Positions 10,001 to 19,438 of a stretch of 64,000 bases of DNA are shown piece by piece; positions within the stretch are counted from its first letter, which is position 1; each line of letters starts with the position of its first letter. Source of the DNA: Sphingobium yanoikuyae (lineage in GTDB: Bacteria > Pseudomonadota > Alphaproteobacteria > Sphingomonadales > Sphingomonadaceae); NCBI RefSeq assembly GCF_034424525.1, contig NZ_CP139979.1:1674001-1738000 (forward strand). Direction: 5' to 3'. Under the pieces are notes generated by a model. That model did not search any database. It worked only from the letters and a program-made list of their open reading frames with translations, and was not told where the DNA came from. The position numbers and the translations under genes are program-made.

Positions 10001-10461
10001 GCGGCGATCGGTCGTCGATCACCGGCGGCGTCAATGTGAACTATCAGGATTTCGACAATAATCAGAACTACTTCACCTATGGCTTTGGCGGCTATTTCAG
10101 CCCGCAGAGCTTCTTCAGCATCAGCCTGCCGGTGCGGTATGCCTATGCGTCGGACCTGCTGGAGGTGAAGGCCGGCGTGGCGCCTGGCTATCAGAGCTAC
10201 AGCCAGGATCAGGTCAACGTCTATCCGACCGATCCGGCGGCACAGGCGGTGCTCGATGGCCTCAAGGCCCAGAACAGCGATGTGCGTTCCTATTATGACA
10301 GCCTGAGCAAGACCGGCTTTGCCCTTTCGGCGGACGGCTCGATCTATTATCGTGTCAGTCCCAGCACGCGGGTCGGCGGTGAGATGAGCATCAACACCTT
10401 CGGCAGCTATGACGAGTTCAAGTCGCTGATTGGGATCAAACAGTCTCTGGGAGGCAATTGA
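7087..10461 (+). CDS. bcsC: BcsC, cellulose export outer membrane protein
   Basis: This 1124-residue protein has a signal peptide (1-26, cut near TLADV), periplasmic TPR repeats over most of the first 640 residues, and a C-terminal beta-barrel of the BCSC_C type (about 790-1124) rich in alternating Tyr and Gly. Enterobacterial BcsC has almost the same length. It carries the glucan across the periplasm and outer membrane. Two low-complexity parts stand out: an Ala/Pro linker near 75-115, and a linker near 640-740 with three NPF tripeptides. The ATG overlaps the bcsAB stop (ATGA), and the stop is followed at once by bcsD. Confidence 0.93.
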   Translation: MSSTLRLRVTCAALGLACMAPLPTLADVPGVAPLIQQGRYWQSKGRQDLANQAYRRALALDPNNAEARKGLAGPPPKAQPAPKPTPAPAPARRAEATPRPTPTPAAAPSAANRTQAARPSGNAGGGASRASGFKALDANDLDGAERAFERAVAANRNDADALGGLGLVRLRQGRFGEARDLLDQASQRGSAGQWAQALASARFFGGLADARAALAQGRLGEAQADAEALVRSGYPQRGPALELLADIYERQGRYADAADLYRQANEGTKQSDGRLASRAARDRARAAAARGDDVTTEQEFHSGLLLDQQDPWIRYEFARYLIQRQRLPEAESLINSLGSSSDPDWLYAAALLNADRGRASAADTLMARIPEMQRTEQMRNFAVGLKVDGAIERAKAMAAQGRQADALMALRQLAATPGIDPTKQAAVADAMFELGDREGAAQLAQQALTAGTITDPAGYEPIVRVLAKTGRDAFATSAVQRAAQLAGNTPDGQRVVARMNGIMAASQADRLRLAGQNAQAFDLLQGAWNAAPGNQEVLAALARLYQSGGMPAQAAQTYQLVLAQSPNDKGALMGLIETAGAAGDKDLARATIERALQQSPNDYQIYMAAARMEQARGDEGAALRYLKRAKEVYAAQSGAGNVTASNPFAATMQGNNPFRNQSAAVAPAAVNPFALGSGARLAGQAPSPAGMAFAPMPQAGEAGGFPPAVVAQSAPMPGGYPAVGVPASAPGGSMMTSGDPVMDRIQTEIRTLTRDSGPRAELRTGYRERSGEAGLSELKELTGSAEVSTSVGNGRIKARAEAVVLDAGRPSRSGLARFGRNATPEAQGIVDQEESALVDADTQHASGVALSAAYETPLLKLEAGVTPLGFEDSDVTWHAAISPRFSPYATARAWFERKPVTDSVLSYAGTRDPVTGAMWGQVMRTGGGASFSYDQDGAGVYGDLSYYKYAGHDVRKNHGFQANVGGYLPFYRGDRSSITGGVNVNYQDFDNNQNYFTYGFGGYFSPQSFFSISLPVRYAYASDLLEVKAGVAPGYQSYSQDQVNVYPTDPAAQAVLDGLKAQNSDVRSYYDSLSKTGFALSADGSIYYRVSPSTRVGGEMSINTFGSYDEFKSLIGIKQSLGGN

Positions 10462-10925
10462 TGATCCGGGAAGCCGTGGAATATCAGCCCGCCGAAACCG
10501 ATCAGTGGACGATGGACGGGCTGTCGCTGCTGACCGCGATGATCGGCAGCGAGGTGTTCGGCACCGCGACCCGTGGCCAGGCCGATGCCTTTTTCGGCGC
10601 GGTCGGTCGGCGCATCGCGTCCCTGCTTCAGGTCGCCGACATTTCGGACGGGGACGCGCTGATGGCGCGGATCAACCGGCTGTGGCGGACGTTGGGCTGG
10701 GGTGAGGCGCAATTGCGGATGACGGACGATGCAATCATGATCCAGCATGTCGGCTTGCCCGAAACGCTCCAGGGCGATGTCGATGGCCGCTGGGCGGACA
10801 TGGCGCCGCCGATGCTGCGTGGCGCCTATGACGCCTGGTTCCGGGCGCTGGGCGGCGGCGCGGACCTGCATACATCCGTGCTGCAATGGCGCGACGGCAT
10901 CATGGAAATACGCCATGGGCGTTGA
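10461..10925 (+). CDS. bcsD: BcsD, cellulose synthase subunit D
   Basis: This 154-residue protein matches the length (about 156) and position of BcsD/AcsD, the periplasmic octameric ring protein that in acetic acid bacteria organises nascent glucan chains into crystalline ribbons. No signal peptide is visible, as is usual for BcsD. The chosen ATG at 10461 shares its A with the bcsC stop and follows GGGAGG (10449-10454). A TTG one codon earlier is in frame but unlikely. The 3' end overlaps the next gene by 11 nt. Its presence marks the operon as type I-like, while bcsQ and the BcsR-like gene are usually discussed with type II systems. Confidence 0.8.
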   Translation: MIREAVEYQPAETDQWTMDGLSLLTAMIGSEVFGTATRGQADAFFGAVGRRIASLLQVADISDGDALMARINRLWRTLGWGEAQLRMTDDAIMIQHVGLPETLQGDVDGRWADMAPPMLRGAYDAWFRALGGGADLHTSVLQWRDGIMEIRHGR

Positions 10926-11925
10926 CCGGCGTGCGTTGCTGGTGGGGATGGGACTGGTTTTCACGGCAGCCTGCGCCAAGGCGCGTCAGCCGCGGGGCAG
11001 CAGCGTGACCAATGGCGACTGGGCCCGGTTCAAGGCCGCCTTTCTCGATCCGTCCGGCCGCATCATCGACAATGGCAATGGCGGTGTCAGCCATAGCGAG
11101 GGGCAGGGCTATGGCCTGGGCCTGGCATTGTGGAACGATGACCGGGAAGCGTTCGACGCCATCCTGCGCTGGACCGATAGCAATCTGGTCCGGCCTGATA
11201 TGGCGCTTTACGCCTGGCGCTATGACCCGCGGCAGCCCGATCCGGTGGCGGACACCAATAATGCGACCGATGGCGACCTGTTCATCGCCTGGGCACTGGC
11301 GGAGGCGGCCAAAAACTGGGGCGAGGGGCGTTATGCCAGCCGTTCGGCCGAGATCCGCGCCGCCATCCGCCAGCATCTGGTGCTGGAACGCCATGGGCGC
11401 AAATTGCTGCTGCCCGGCCTGAAGGGCTTCGTCACGCCAGAGGCGGTGACGCTCAACCCTTCCTATTTCGTCTGGCCCGCGCTCGACGCCTTCCGTCGCC
11501 TGGATGGCGAGGCGGCCTGGGGGCGGATCATCAGCGACAGCGAAGCGCTGATGGCGGCGGCGCAATTCGGTCCGCTCAAGTTGCCGACCGATTGGGTCGA
11601 TGTGACGGGCCATGACATGGTCGTGCCGGCCGTGGGCAAGCCCGCCCGTTTCGGCTTCGACGCGATCCGCGTGCCGCTCTACGCCCAGGCCGGGCGCCGG
11701 GCGGCGCTGCTGAAGCCGATCCGGGATTATTGGCAGGGCTATGTGACCCGGCAACAGCCGATCCCGGCCTGGGTCGATGTCCAGTCCGGGGAGGTCGCTC
11801 CCTATGCCCTGTCGGCGGGTGGCATGGCGATTGCCGGCAAGATCATGGGCCTGCCGCAACCGGCAGGCCTGTCGACCGACTATTATGCGGCCTCGCTGCA
11901 GATGCTGGCCGGCAAGCTCGCCTGA
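10915..11925 (+). CDS. bcsZ: BcsZ-type endoglucanase, glycoside hydrolase family 8
   Basis: This 336-residue protein is a GH8 beta-1,4-glucanase. The N-terminus is basic and hydrophobic and ends in TAAC, a lipobox-like site near residues 17-20, so it may be a lipoprotein. The family signature SEGQGYG contains the expected acid Glu62, and NNATDGD holds Asp119 and Asp121 as further active-site candidates. In other bacteria BcsZ trims cellulose in the periplasm and influences fibre quality. The start at 10915 overlaps bcsD by 11 nt. An earlier ATG in the same frame (10747) lies wholly inside bcsD and is rejected. It is the last gene of the operon, and a strong hairpin follows. Confidence 0.9.
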   Translation: MGVDRRALLVGMGLVFTAACAKARQPRGSSVTNGDWARFKAAFLDPSGRIIDNGNGGVSHSEGQGYGLGLALWNDDREAFDAILRWTDSNLVRPDMALYAWRYDPRQPDPVADTNNATDGDLFIAWALAEAAKNWGEGRYASRSAEIRAAIRQHLVLERHGRKLLLPGLKGFVTPEAVTLNPSYFVWPALDAFRRLDGEAAWGRIISDSEALMAAAQFGPLKLPTDWVDVTGHDMVVPAVGKPARFGFDAIRVPLYAQAGRRAALLKPIRDYWQGYVTRQQPIPAWVDVQSGEVAPYALSAGGMAIAGKIMGLPQPAGLSTDYYAASLQMLAGKLA

Positions 11926-11928
11926 TCG

Positions 11929-11951
11929 GGGCTGAGCCGGTGGCTCAGCCC
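11929..11951. terminator. Bidirectional hairpin between bcsZ and hutU
   Basis: GGGCTGAGCC (11929-11938) and GGCTCAGCCC (11942-11951) form a perfect 10-bp stem with a 3-nt loop. It lies between convergent genes and overlaps the last codons of hutU. No T-tract is obvious. Confidence 0.7.
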
Positions 11952-13612
11952 AATATCCCCGGCAGGTCGAGCCCCTTGTCACGGGCACAGTCGCGCGCGA
12001 TCTCGTAGCCCGCATCGGCATGGCGCATCACGCCGGTGGCGGGATCGTTCCACAGCACCCGCTCCAGCCGCGCGGCCGCTTCCGCCGTGCCGTCGGCAAC
12101 GATCACCATGCCGCTATGCTGGCTATAGCCCATGCCGACGCCGCCACCATGGTGCAGCGACACCCAGGTCGCACCGGATGCGGTGTTGAGCAGGGCATTG
12201 AGCAGCGGCCAGTCGCTGACCGCGTCCGACCCATCCATCATCGCCTCGGTCTCGCGATTGGGGGAAGCGACCGAGCCGCTGTCGAGATGATCGCGGCCGA
12301 TGACGACCGGGGCCTTCAGTTCGCCCTTTGCCACCATCTCGTTGAAGGCGAGGCCAAGGCGATGGCGATCGCCAAGGCCCACCCAGCAGATGCGGGCGGG
12401 CAGGCCCTGGAAGTGGATCTTCTCCCGCGCCATGTCGAGCCAGTTATGGAGATGGGCATTGTCGGGCAGCAGTTCCTTCACCTTGGCGTCGGTCTTGTAG
12501 ATATCCTCCGGATCGCCCGACAGCGCCGCCCAGCGGAACGGGCCGATGCCGCGGCAGAAGAGCGGGCGGATATAAGCGGGCACGAAGCCGGGGAAGTCGA
12601 AGGCATTGTCGACGCCCTCGTCCTTGGCCATCTGGCGGATATTATTGCCGTAATCTGTGGTGGGGACGCCGGCGGCCTGGAAATCCAGCATGGCGCGGAC
12701 ATGAACCGCCATGCTGGCCTTGGCGGCCTTCGCCACCGCTTCGGGCTCGCGCTCGCGCCGCTCGATCCATTCGGCGACGGTCCAGCCGGCGGGCAGATAG
12801 CCATTCACCGGATCATGGGCGCTGGTCTGGTCGGTCAGCAGGTCGGGGCGGATGCCCCGCGCGAACATGTCGGGCAGGATTTCGGCCGCGTTGCCAAGCA
12901 GGCCGACCGAGACGGGCCTCTTGTCGGCGCAGCTTTTCTCGATGATCGCCATGGCTTCCTCGATCGTCGTAGCGGCGACATCCAGATAGCCGGTGCGCAG
13001 GCGCATCTCGATGCGGCTGGGCTGGCATTCGATGGCGAGGCAGGATGCGCCGGCCATGACGGCGGCGAGCGGCTGGGCGCCGCCCATGCCGCCGAGGCCC
13101 GCCGTCAGCAGCCATTTGCCGCTGAGGCTGCCGCCATGATGCTGGCGCCCCATCTCGACGAACGTCTCATAGGTGCCCTGCACGATGCCCTGGGTGCCGA
13201 TATAGATCCAGCTACCCGCAGTCATCTGGCCGTACATGGCCAGGCCCCGCTTATCGAGTTCGTTGAAATGCTCCCAATTGGCCCAGTGCGGCACCAGATT
13301 GGAGTTGGCGATCAGCACGCGCGGCGCATCGCGATGGGTGCGGAACACGCCGACTGGCTTGCCCGACTGCACGAGCAGGGTCTGGTCGTCATCCAGCCGC
13401 TTCAGCGTCTCGATGATCCGGTCATAACTTTCCCAGTCGCGCGCGGCGCGGCCGATGCCGCCATAGACGACCAGTTCCTCGGGCCGCTCGGCGACATCGG
13501 GGTGGAGATTGTTCATCAGCATGCGCAGCGGCGCTTCGGTCAGCCAACTCTTGGCGCTGAGATTGGAGCCGGTGGCGGGCTTGATGATGCGGCTATTGTC
13601 GGTGCGGGTCAT
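11945..13612 (-). CDS. hutU: Urocanate hydratase
   Basis: This 555-residue protein has the full length of urocanase. It contains the NAD-binding glycine-rich part ([16 protein letters not shown]) and other near-invariant blocks such as [12 protein letters not shown] and [15 protein letters not shown]. It converts urocanate to 4-imidazolone-5-propanoate in the cytoplasm using NAD+ as an electrophile. It is the last gene of the leftward hutI-hutH-hutG-hutU operon, beginning 6 nt after hutG. HutC most likely represses it through the operator between hutI and hutF. Confidence 0.98.
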   Translation of the reverse strand: MTRTDNSRIIKPATGSNLSAKSWLTEAPLRMLMNNLHPDVAERPEELVVYGGIGRAARDWESYDRIIETLKRLDDDQTLLVQSGKPVGVFRTHRDAPRVLIANSNLVPHWANWEHFNELDKRGLAMYGQMTAGSWIYIGTQGIVQGTYETFVEMGRQHHGGSLSGKWLLTAGLGGMGGAQPLAAVMAGASCLAIECQPSRIEMRLRTGYLDVAATTIEEAMAIIEKSCADKRPVSVGLLGNAAEILPDMFARGIRPDLLTDQTSAHDPVNGYLPAGWTVAEWIERREREPEAVAKAAKASMAVHVRAMLDFQAAGVPTTDYGNNIRQMAKDEGVDNAFDFPGFVPAYIRPLFCRGIGPFRWAALSGDPEDIYKTDAKVKELLPDNAHLHNWLDMAREKIHFQGLPARICWVGLGDRHRLGLAFNEMVAKGELKAPVVIGRDHLDSGSVASPNRETEAMMDGSDAVSDWPLLNALLNTASGATWVSLHHGGGVGMGYSQHSGMVIVADGTAEAAARLERVLWNDPATGVMRHADAGYEIARDCARDKGLDLPGILG

Positions 13613-13618
13613 GGAGGA

Positions 13619-14431
13619 TCAGCCTTCCTGGCGGGTGAAGGCGAGGCAGGCCTTCAATATGGCGTTGAGGGTGGCGGCCAGCGGCGCGGCATGGGCCGGG
13701 TCGAGCGGTGGTGGCCAATTGGCCTCGGTCCGCTCGGCGGGCTCGTGGAGATAGCCGCGCATCGCCAGTTCCATCTGGATCGCATGCACGCCCTGTTCGG
13801 GGCGGCCATAATGGCGCGTGGTCCAGCCACCACGGAAGCGGCCATCGACGACATGGCTCATGCCGCTTGCCGCGCAGAGGCGGGCGACTTCGGCGGTGAG
13901 GTCCGGCGAACAGGTCGTGCCGAAATTGGTGCCGATGTTGAACTGCGGCAATGCGCCGTCGAACAGGCGTGGGACAATGCTGCGGATCGAATGGGCGTCG
14001 TAGACGACGACCCGGTCATGCCGGGCGCGCAGCCGGTCGATCTCGGCCTGCAGCGCGGCATGATAGGGTGTGAACCAGTTGGCCCGCCGCCGGTCGATCT
14101 CGGCCGCGTCGGGGACGGCGCCGGCATAGAGCGGCGCGCCGTCGAAATCGGTCGTCGGGCATAGTTCGGTCGTCGCCTGTCCCGGATAGAGCGAGGCGCC
14201 GGAGGGATCGCGATTGACGTCGATCACGCTGCGCGAAATGGCAGTGCGGATCGTCGTCGCGCCAAGGTCGGAGGCGAAGGCGTAAAGCTGGTCCACCCAC
14301 CAGTCGGCATCGGCACGGGCGATCCAGGGCGAGCGGAAGGCGTCGCCGACATCGGCGAGATCGGTTCCTGTATGCGGGAAGGCGACGATCAGCGCCGCCT
14401 CGCCTCGCCGGATGTCGAGCCAGTCGTTCAT
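13619..14431 (-). CDS. hutG: N-formylglutamate deformylase
   Basis: This 270-residue protein belongs to the N-formylglutamate amidohydrolase family, with the N-terminal HTGTDL block and a central [11 protein letters not shown] segment carrying likely metal ligands. It performs the last step of the HutF route, giving L-glutamate and formate. It is translationally coupled to hutH: its ATG overlaps the hutH stop by 4 nt. Together with HutF it shows that the organism uses the five-step pathway rather than direct formiminoglutamase. Confidence 0.95.
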   Translation of the reverse strand: MNDWLDIRRGEAALIVAFPHTGTDLADVGDAFRSPWIARADADWWVDQLYAFASDLGATTIRTAISRSVIDVNRDPSGASLYPGQATTELCPTTDFDGAPLYAGAVPDAAEIDRRRANWFTPYHAALQAEIDRLRARHDRVVVYDAHSIRSIVPRLFDGALPQFNIGTNFGTTCSPDLTAEVARLCAASGMSHVVDGRFRGGWTTRHYGRPEQGVHAIQMELAMRGYLHEPAERTEANWPPPLDPAHAAPLAATLNAILKACLAFTRQEG

Positions 14432-15957
14432 CCCAGCACCGGGAGGGCGTGACCAGCGGCCGCTACCAGCGCGCCCGATCGGACGATGCGGTTGGCTGCC
14501 TCCATATCCGGGTGGAAATGGCGGTCGTCGGTCAGGTGCGGCACCGACTTGCGGACGCAGGCACGGGCCGCTTCCAACGCGGTGCTGGAGGTCAGCGGGG
14601 CGTGGAAGTCCATGCCCTGCACCGCCGCCAGCAGTTCGATACCGATTACCGCCGTCGCATTTTCCGCCATCTCGAGCAGGCGGCGCGCGCCATGGGCGGC
14701 CATGGAGACATGATCTTCCTGATTGGCGCTGGTCGGGATCGAATCCACGCTGGCCGGATAGGCGCGCTGCTTATTCTCCGAGACCAAGGCGGCGGCGGTG
14801 ACCTGCGGGATCATGAAGCCGGAATTGAGGCCGGGTTTCGGCGTCAGGAAGGCGGGCAGGCCGCTCAGCGCCGGGTCGACCAGCATGGCGATGCGGCGCT
14901 CGGCGATCGATCCGATCTCGCAAATGGCAAGCGCGATCATGTCGGCGGCGAAGGCGACCGGCTCGGCATGGAAATTGCCGCCTGACAGCGCCTCGTCGCT
15001 TTCCGGGAAGATCAGCGGATTGTCCGACACGCCATTGGCCTCGATGCCGAGCGTGGTCGCTACCTGACGCAGCAGGTCGAGCGCGGCGCCCATCACCTGC
15101 GGCTGGCAGCGCAGGCAATAGGGATCCTGCACGCGTTCATCGCCCTTCAGATGGCTCGCGCGGATGGCGCTGCCTGCCATCAGGCCGCGCAGCGCATCGG
15201 CCGTCTCGATCTGCCCGACATGGCGGCGCAGCGCATGGATGCGCGCATCGAAGGGGGTATCGGAGCCCTTGGCCGCCTCGGTCGAGAGCGCGCCGGTGAC
15301 CAGCGCCGCCTGGAACAGCGTCTCCGCCTCGAACAGGCCGGCGAGCGCGTTGGCGGTCGAGAATTGGGTGCCGTTGAGCAGCGCCAGCCCTTCCTTGGGG
15401 CCAAGCTCCAGCGGTGCGAGGCCGGCACGGGCCAGCGCCTCGGCGGCGGGCAGGCGTTCTTCGCCCAGCATGATGTCGCCGACGCCGATCATCGCGGCAG
15501 CCATGTGCGACAAGGGCGCCAGATCGCCGCTGGCGCCGACGGACCCCTGGGCCGGCACCACCGGCGTCAGCCCCTGAACCAGCATCGCCTCGAGCAGGGC
15601 GACCGTCTGCGGTTGCACACCCGACGCGCCCTGGCCCAGGCTGGCGAGCTTCAGCGCCATCATCAGGCGGATGACCGGGATGGGGGAGGGGGCACCGGTG
15701 CCGGCGGCATGGCTCAGCACGATATTGCGCTGGAGCGTGGCCAGGTCTTCGTCACCGATCCGCACGCTCGCCAGCTTGCCGAAGCCGGTGTTGATGCCAT
15801 AGACCGGCTCGCCCTTCGCCAGGATGCGCGCCACCGCCGCTGCGCTCTCGGCAATGCGCGGCGCGGATGCGCCATCAAGCCGGGCCGTCGCGCCGCGATA
15901 GATGGCGCGCCAGTCGGCCAGCGAGGCTTCGCCGGGGACGAGGATGATAGCGTTCAT
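14428..15957 (-). CDS. hutH: Histidine ammonia-lyase
   Basis: This 509-residue enzyme deaminates L-histidine to urocanate. The Ala-Ser-Gly triad that cyclises to the MIO prosthetic group is at 142-144, inside [14 protein letters not shown]. Length and other blocks ([21 protein letters not shown]) are typical of the family. The ATG overlaps the end of hutI (ATGA) and the stop overlaps the hutG start, so the operon is tightly coupled. Confidence 0.98.
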   Translation of the reverse strand: MNAIILVPGEASLADWRAIYRGATARLDGASAPRIAESAAAVARILAKGEPVYGINTGFGKLASVRIGDEDLATLQRNIVLSHAAGTGAPSPIPVIRLMMALKLASLGQGASGVQPQTVALLEAMLVQGLTPVVPAQGSVGASGDLAPLSHMAAAMIGVGDIMLGEERLPAAEALARAGLAPLELGPKEGLALLNGTQFSTANALAGLFEAETLFQAALVTGALSTEAAKGSDTPFDARIHALRRHVGQIETADALRGLMAGSAIRASHLKGDERVQDPYCLRCQPQVMGAALDLLRQVATTLGIEANGVSDNPLIFPESDEALSGGNFHAEPVAFAADMIALAICEIGSIAERRIAMLVDPALSGLPAFLTPKPGLNSGFMIPQVTAAALVSENKQRAYPASVDSIPTSANQEDHVSMAAHGARRLLEMAENATAVIGIELLAAVQGMDFHAPLTSSTALEAARACVRKSVPHLTDDRHFHPDMEAANRIVRSGALVAAAGHALPVLG

Positions 15958-17159
15958 TGACCACTCCAGATGCGGGCATGGAGCGGGTTATACCCCATGC
16001 GATAAACCAGTTCGGCGGGGCGCTCTATGTCCCAGATGGCAAGGTCACAGCTTTTGCCGACCTCCAGTGTGCCGATGTCCTTGTCGAGGCAGAGCGCGCG
16101 CGCGGCATTGCGGGTGACGCCCGCCAGGCATTCGTCCACGGTCAGGCGAAACAGGGTCGCGCCCATGTTAAGCACCAGCAGCAGCGAGGTGAGCGGCGAG
16201 GTGCCGGGGTTGCAGTCGGTCGCCAGCGCGATCGGCACGCCGGCACGGCGCAGCCCGTCGATCGGCGGCAGCTTCGTCTCGCGCACGAAATAATAAGCGC
16301 CGGGCAGCAAGGTCGCGACCGTGCCTGCACGGGCCATGGCGGCGATGCCGTCTTCGTCCAGATATTCCAGATGATCGGCCGACAGGGCGCCATGGCTGGC
16401 GGCGAGCGCGGCGCCATGCAGGTTGGAAAGCTGTTCGGCATGGAGCTTCACCGGCAGGCCGAGCGCGCGCGCGGCGGTGAACAGCCGGTCGGTCTGCGCT
16501 GGCGAAAAGCCGATCCCCTCGCAAAAGGCATCGACCGCATCCGCCAGCCCTTCGGCCGCGACGGCGGGCAGCAATTCGTCGCACAGCATTGCGATATAGG
16601 CGTCGGCATTGCCGGCATATTCGGGCGGCAGGGCGTGGGCGCCCAGGAAGGTCGTGATGATCCGCACGGGCCGTTCGCGGCCCAGTTGGCGCGCGGCGCG
16701 CAGCATCCGCAGCTCGGAGGCGGGATCAAGGCCATAGCCGGACTTCACCTCGACCGTGGTGGCGCCTTCGGCGATCAGCGCGTCGAGCCGGGGCAGGGCG
16801 CTCGAGACCAGTTCCGCCTCGCTCGCTGCGCGGGTGGCGCGCATGGTCGAGACGATGCCGCCGCCGGCACGGGCAATTTCCTCATAGGAGGCGCCGGCCA
16901 GGCGCAGCTCGAACTCGGCGGCGCGATCGCCGCCATGGACCAGATGGGTGTGGCAGTCGATCAGGCCCGGCGTGATCCAGCGGCCGGCACAGTCGATCGT
17001 CTCCGTGGGAGCGAAGACCGGGGCATCGGCACGCGAACCGGCAAAGGTGATACGGCCGTCGCGCGCGGCGATCACGCCATCCTCGACCGCGCCGATCCCG
17101 TCGCCCGCCATCGTCGCCAGCCGGGCGTTGGTCCATAGCCGGTCGCATATCATCGTCAT
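15954..17159 (-). CDS. hutI: Imidazolonepropionase
   Basis: This 401-residue amidohydrolase-superfamily enzyme opens the ring of imidazolonepropionate to N-formimidoyl-L-glutamate. The HxH metal motif appears in [12 protein letters not shown], and the later ATDCNPGTS block carries the conserved Asp. It is the first gene of the leftward hut operon. The ATG at 17159 follows GGGAGG (complement of 17166-17171) with 6-nt spacing; the ATG two codons later is a weaker choice. Its promoter shares the 90-nt divergent gap with hutF. Confidence 0.97.
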   Translation of the reverse strand: MTMICDRLWTNARLATMAGDGIGAVEDGVIAARDGRITFAGSRADAPVFAPTETIDCAGRWITPGLIDCHTHLVHGGDRAAEFELRLAGASYEEIARAGGGIVSTMRATRAASEAELVSSALPRLDALIAEGATTVEVKSGYGLDPASELRMLRAARQLGRERPVRIITTFLGAHALPPEYAGNADAYIAMLCDELLPAVAAEGLADAVDAFCEGIGFSPAQTDRLFTAARALGLPVKLHAEQLSNLHGAALAASHGALSADHLEYLDEDGIAAMARAGTVATLLPGAYYFVRETKLPPIDGLRRAGVPIALATDCNPGTSPLTSLLLVLNMGATLFRLTVDECLAGVTRNAARALCLDKDIGTLEVGKSCDLAIWDIERPAELVYRMGYNPLHARIWSGQ

Positions 17160-17210
17160 CGCCAGCCTCCCTTCACAGCCTCCCGCCCAGATTGCATGAT
17201 TCGATATTTA

Positions 17211-17225
17211 ATGTATAGACATTAT
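17211..17225. promoter_or_regulatory. Probable HutC operator in the hutI-hutF divergent gap
   Basis: The core TGTATAGACA (17212-17221) has the TGT-N4-ACA symmetry typical of GntR/HutC sites. It sits in an AT-rich patch between the divergent hutI and hutF starts. Its position suits repression of both units, with urocanate as the known inducer of HutC proteins. It differs from the GTATACGAT motif found further right. Confidence 0.6.
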
Positions 17226-17249
17226 ATCGGTCCGGGAGATTTGCAGTCC

Positions 17250-18605
17250 ATGACGTCCCTGTTTTTCGACCATGTTTTGCTGCCGGAGGGGTGGGCGCGG
17301 GACGTCCGGATGCTGCTGCATGACGGCGCGATCGCGTCGATCGAGCAAGGCGCCGCGCCGCAGGCCAAGGATATCCGTCACGCCGTCGCGCTGCCGGGTC
17401 TGCCCAATCTGCACAGTCACGCCTTCCAGCGGGCGATGGCGGGGCTGACCGAGGTGCGCGGCCCGGCGGGCGACAGTTTCTGGACCTGGCGCGACCTGAT
17501 GTATCGCTTCGTCGATCGCATGACCCCGGACGATATCGCGGCGATCGCGGCGCTGGCCTATGTCGAGATGCTGGAAGGCGGCTTCACCCGCGTTGGCGAA
17601 TTTCACTATCTGCATCACGCCCCGGACGGCGCGCCCTATGCAAACCCGGCGGAGACCAGCCTGGCGATCATGGCGGGGGCGGCGGAAAGTGGCATCGGCC
17701 TGACGCTGTTGCCGGTCTTCTACGCCTGGTCGGGCTTCGGCGCGCAGCCACCGAGCACGGGCCAGCGGCGTTTCATCAATGATCTCGATGGCTTTGCCCG
17801 GCTGCGCGAGGCCGCGATTACGGGCGCGCGCGATCTGCCCGATGCCGTGGTCGGCGTGGCGCCGCACAGCCTGCGCGCGGTCGCGCCCGACGAACTGGCG
17901 CTGCTCGCCCGGATCGCGGGTCATAATCCGGTCCATATCCACATCGCCGAGCAGCAGAAGGAAGTGACCGACTGCATCGCCTGGAGCGGCCAGAGGCCGG
18001 TCGAATGGCTGCTGGACCATGCGCCAGTCAGCAATCGCTGGTGCCTGGTCCATGCGACCCACATGACCGAAGACGAGGCGTTGGCGATGGCGGCCAGCGG
18101 CGCGGTCGCAGGCCTTTGCCCGATCACCGAAGCCAATCTGGGCGACGGTATCTTTCCGGCTAAACCCTTCCTCGACGCCGGCGGTGTCTATGGTGTCGGC
18201 AGCGATTCCAATGTCCGCGTCGACGCGACCGAGGAATTGCGCCTGCTCGAATATGGCCAGCGCCTGGGCCTGCAGCAGCGCAATGTGCTGGCGCGCGAAG
18301 CGGGTATGTCGACCGGCGATCGCCTTTATCGTGCGGCAGTGGCCGGCGGCGCGCAGGCGCTGGGCGTTCCGTCCGGGTTGCGTCTCGGCGCTTCGGCGGA
18401 CTTCGTCACGCTGGACCTTGATCATCCTTCGCTGGCCCATCGCTCGGTCGAGCGTCTGCTGGACGGGCTGATCTTCGGCGCGGGGCGGGAGGCGATCGAT
18501 ACGGTCTGGCGCCGGGGCGTGCAGATGGTAAGCGGCGGGCGGCATCGCGCCCGCGAGGTCGTCGCCACCCGCTATCGCCGAACGCTGGAGAAACTGACCG
18601 CGTGA
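17250..18605 (+). CDS. hutF: Formimidoylglutamate deiminase
   Basis: This 451-residue amidohydrolase converts N-formimidoyl-L-glutamate to N-formyl-L-glutamate and ammonia. It has the metal-binding NLHSHAFQRAM motif, GVAPHSLRAV, the active-site HIHIAEQ block and VGSDSNVR with the conserved Asp. I chose the ATG at 17250 behind GGGAG; the frame is open to 17196, but that stretch contains the operator. It is the first gene of the rightward hutF-hutC unit, and the stop overlaps the hutC GTG. Confidence 0.97.
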   Translation: MTSLFFDHVLLPEGWARDVRMLLHDGAIASIEQGAAPQAKDIRHAVALPGLPNLHSHAFQRAMAGLTEVRGPAGDSFWTWRDLMYRFVDRMTPDDIAAIAALAYVEMLEGGFTRVGEFHYLHHAPDGAPYANPAETSLAIMAGAAESGIGLTLLPVFYAWSGFGAQPPSTGQRRFINDLDGFARLREAAITGARDLPDAVVGVAPHSLRAVAPDELALLARIAGHNPVHIHIAEQQKEVTDCIAWSGQRPVEWLLDHAPVSNRWCLVHATHMTEDEALAMAASGAVAGLCPITEANLGDGIFPAKPFLDAGGVYGVGSDSNVRVDATEELRLLEYGQRLGLQQRNVLAREAGMSTGDRLYRAAVAGGAQALGVPSGLRLGASADFVTLDLDHPSLAHRSVERLLDGLIFGAGREAIDTVWRRGVQMVSGGRHRAREVVATRYRRTLEKLTA

Positions 18606-19312
18606 AACAGCCGCTGCACGAGAAGATCCGCGCCGATTTCGAGGCCCGCATCCTGGCCGGCACGCTGGCGCCGGGCGACCGGCTGCCGACCGAGCAGGAG
18701 TTGATGCAGGCCCATGGCTGTTCGCGCATGACCGTGAACAAGGCGCTATCGGCGCTGCAATCGGCTGGCCTGGTCGAGCGGCGCAAGAAGGCGGGCAGCT
18801 TCGTCGCCCGGCCGCGCGTCCATTCGATGGTGCTCGATATCCCGGACCTTGCCGTCCAGATCGGCGAGCGCGGCCAGCGCCACAGCTATCGCCTGACCCG
18901 GCGGCAGGTGCGTGGCCCGATTGCGGGGCGCGACGAGGAAGCGGCGCTGGCCAATGGCGCGCAACTGCTCGAACTGGATGGCATTCATTGCGCCGATGAT
19001 CGGCCGCTCGCGGTGGAGCATCGCCTGATCGCGACCCGTGCCGTGCCCGCGATCGTCGATGGCGATTTCGACAGCATCTCGCCGGGCACATGGCTGCTGC
19101 AGCATGTGCCCTGGACCGAGGCGGAAAACCGGATTTCGGCCGTGGGCGCAACGCGGGAGGAGGCGACCCTGCTCGGCATCGCGCCCGGCGCGCCCTGCCT
19201 GTGCGTCGAGCGCCATACCTGGCGCGGCGGCGATCCGATCACCTATGTCCGCCAGGTCTTTCTGGCCGACGCCTATGACATGGTGGCCCGCTTCGGTCCG
19301 GCGGGCGGTTGA
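18602..19312 (+). CDS. hutC: HutC, histidine utilization repressor (GntR family)
   Basis: This 236-residue protein has an N-terminal GntR winged helix (about 1-75, with LPTEQELMQAHGCSRMTVNKAL) and a C-terminal UTRA ligand domain (about 90-235, with LCVERHTW near the end), the HutC subfamily layout. HutC proteins repress hut genes and are released by urocanate. The GTG start overlaps the hutF stop (GTGA). The symmetric site at 17211-17225 is its likely target, which would make the gene autoregulated. Confidence 0.95.
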   Translation: MKQPLHEKIRADFEARILAGTLAPGDRLPTEQELMQAHGCSRMTVNKALSALQSAGLVERRKKAGSFVARPRVHSMVLDIPDLAVQIGERGQRHSYRLTRRQVRGPIAGRDEEAALANGAQLLELDGIHCADDRPLAVEHRLIATRAVPAIVDGDFDSISPGTWLLQHVPWTEAENRISAVGATREEATLLGIAPGAPCLCVERHTWRGGDPITYVRQVFLADAYDMVARFGPAGG

Positions 19313-19330
19313 CGGGACAAAGGCAAATCG

Positions 19331-19379
19331 GCGCTCTTCCCTGCGGCTGACAAGGGCTGTCGGCAACGGGAAAGAGCGC
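19331..19379. terminator. Hairpin between convergent hutC and amidohydrolase genes
   Basis: GCGCTCTTCCC (19331-19341) pairs with GGGAAAGAGCGC (19368-19379) with a one-base bulge, and the internal loop can fold further. There is no clear T-tract. Its position between two converging stops suggests a shared terminator. Confidence 0.5.
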
Positions 19380-19438
19380 CCGTCGACAGGCTCCGGTCAG
19401 GCCTCAAAGGCCGCCATCTGCCTGTCGCTGCGAAGACC

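Noticed and set aside
19381..19401. Stretch resembling the GTCGACAGGCTC dispersed repeat of many sphingomonads
   Set aside because: Only part of the usual element is present and no second copy was seen in the window.
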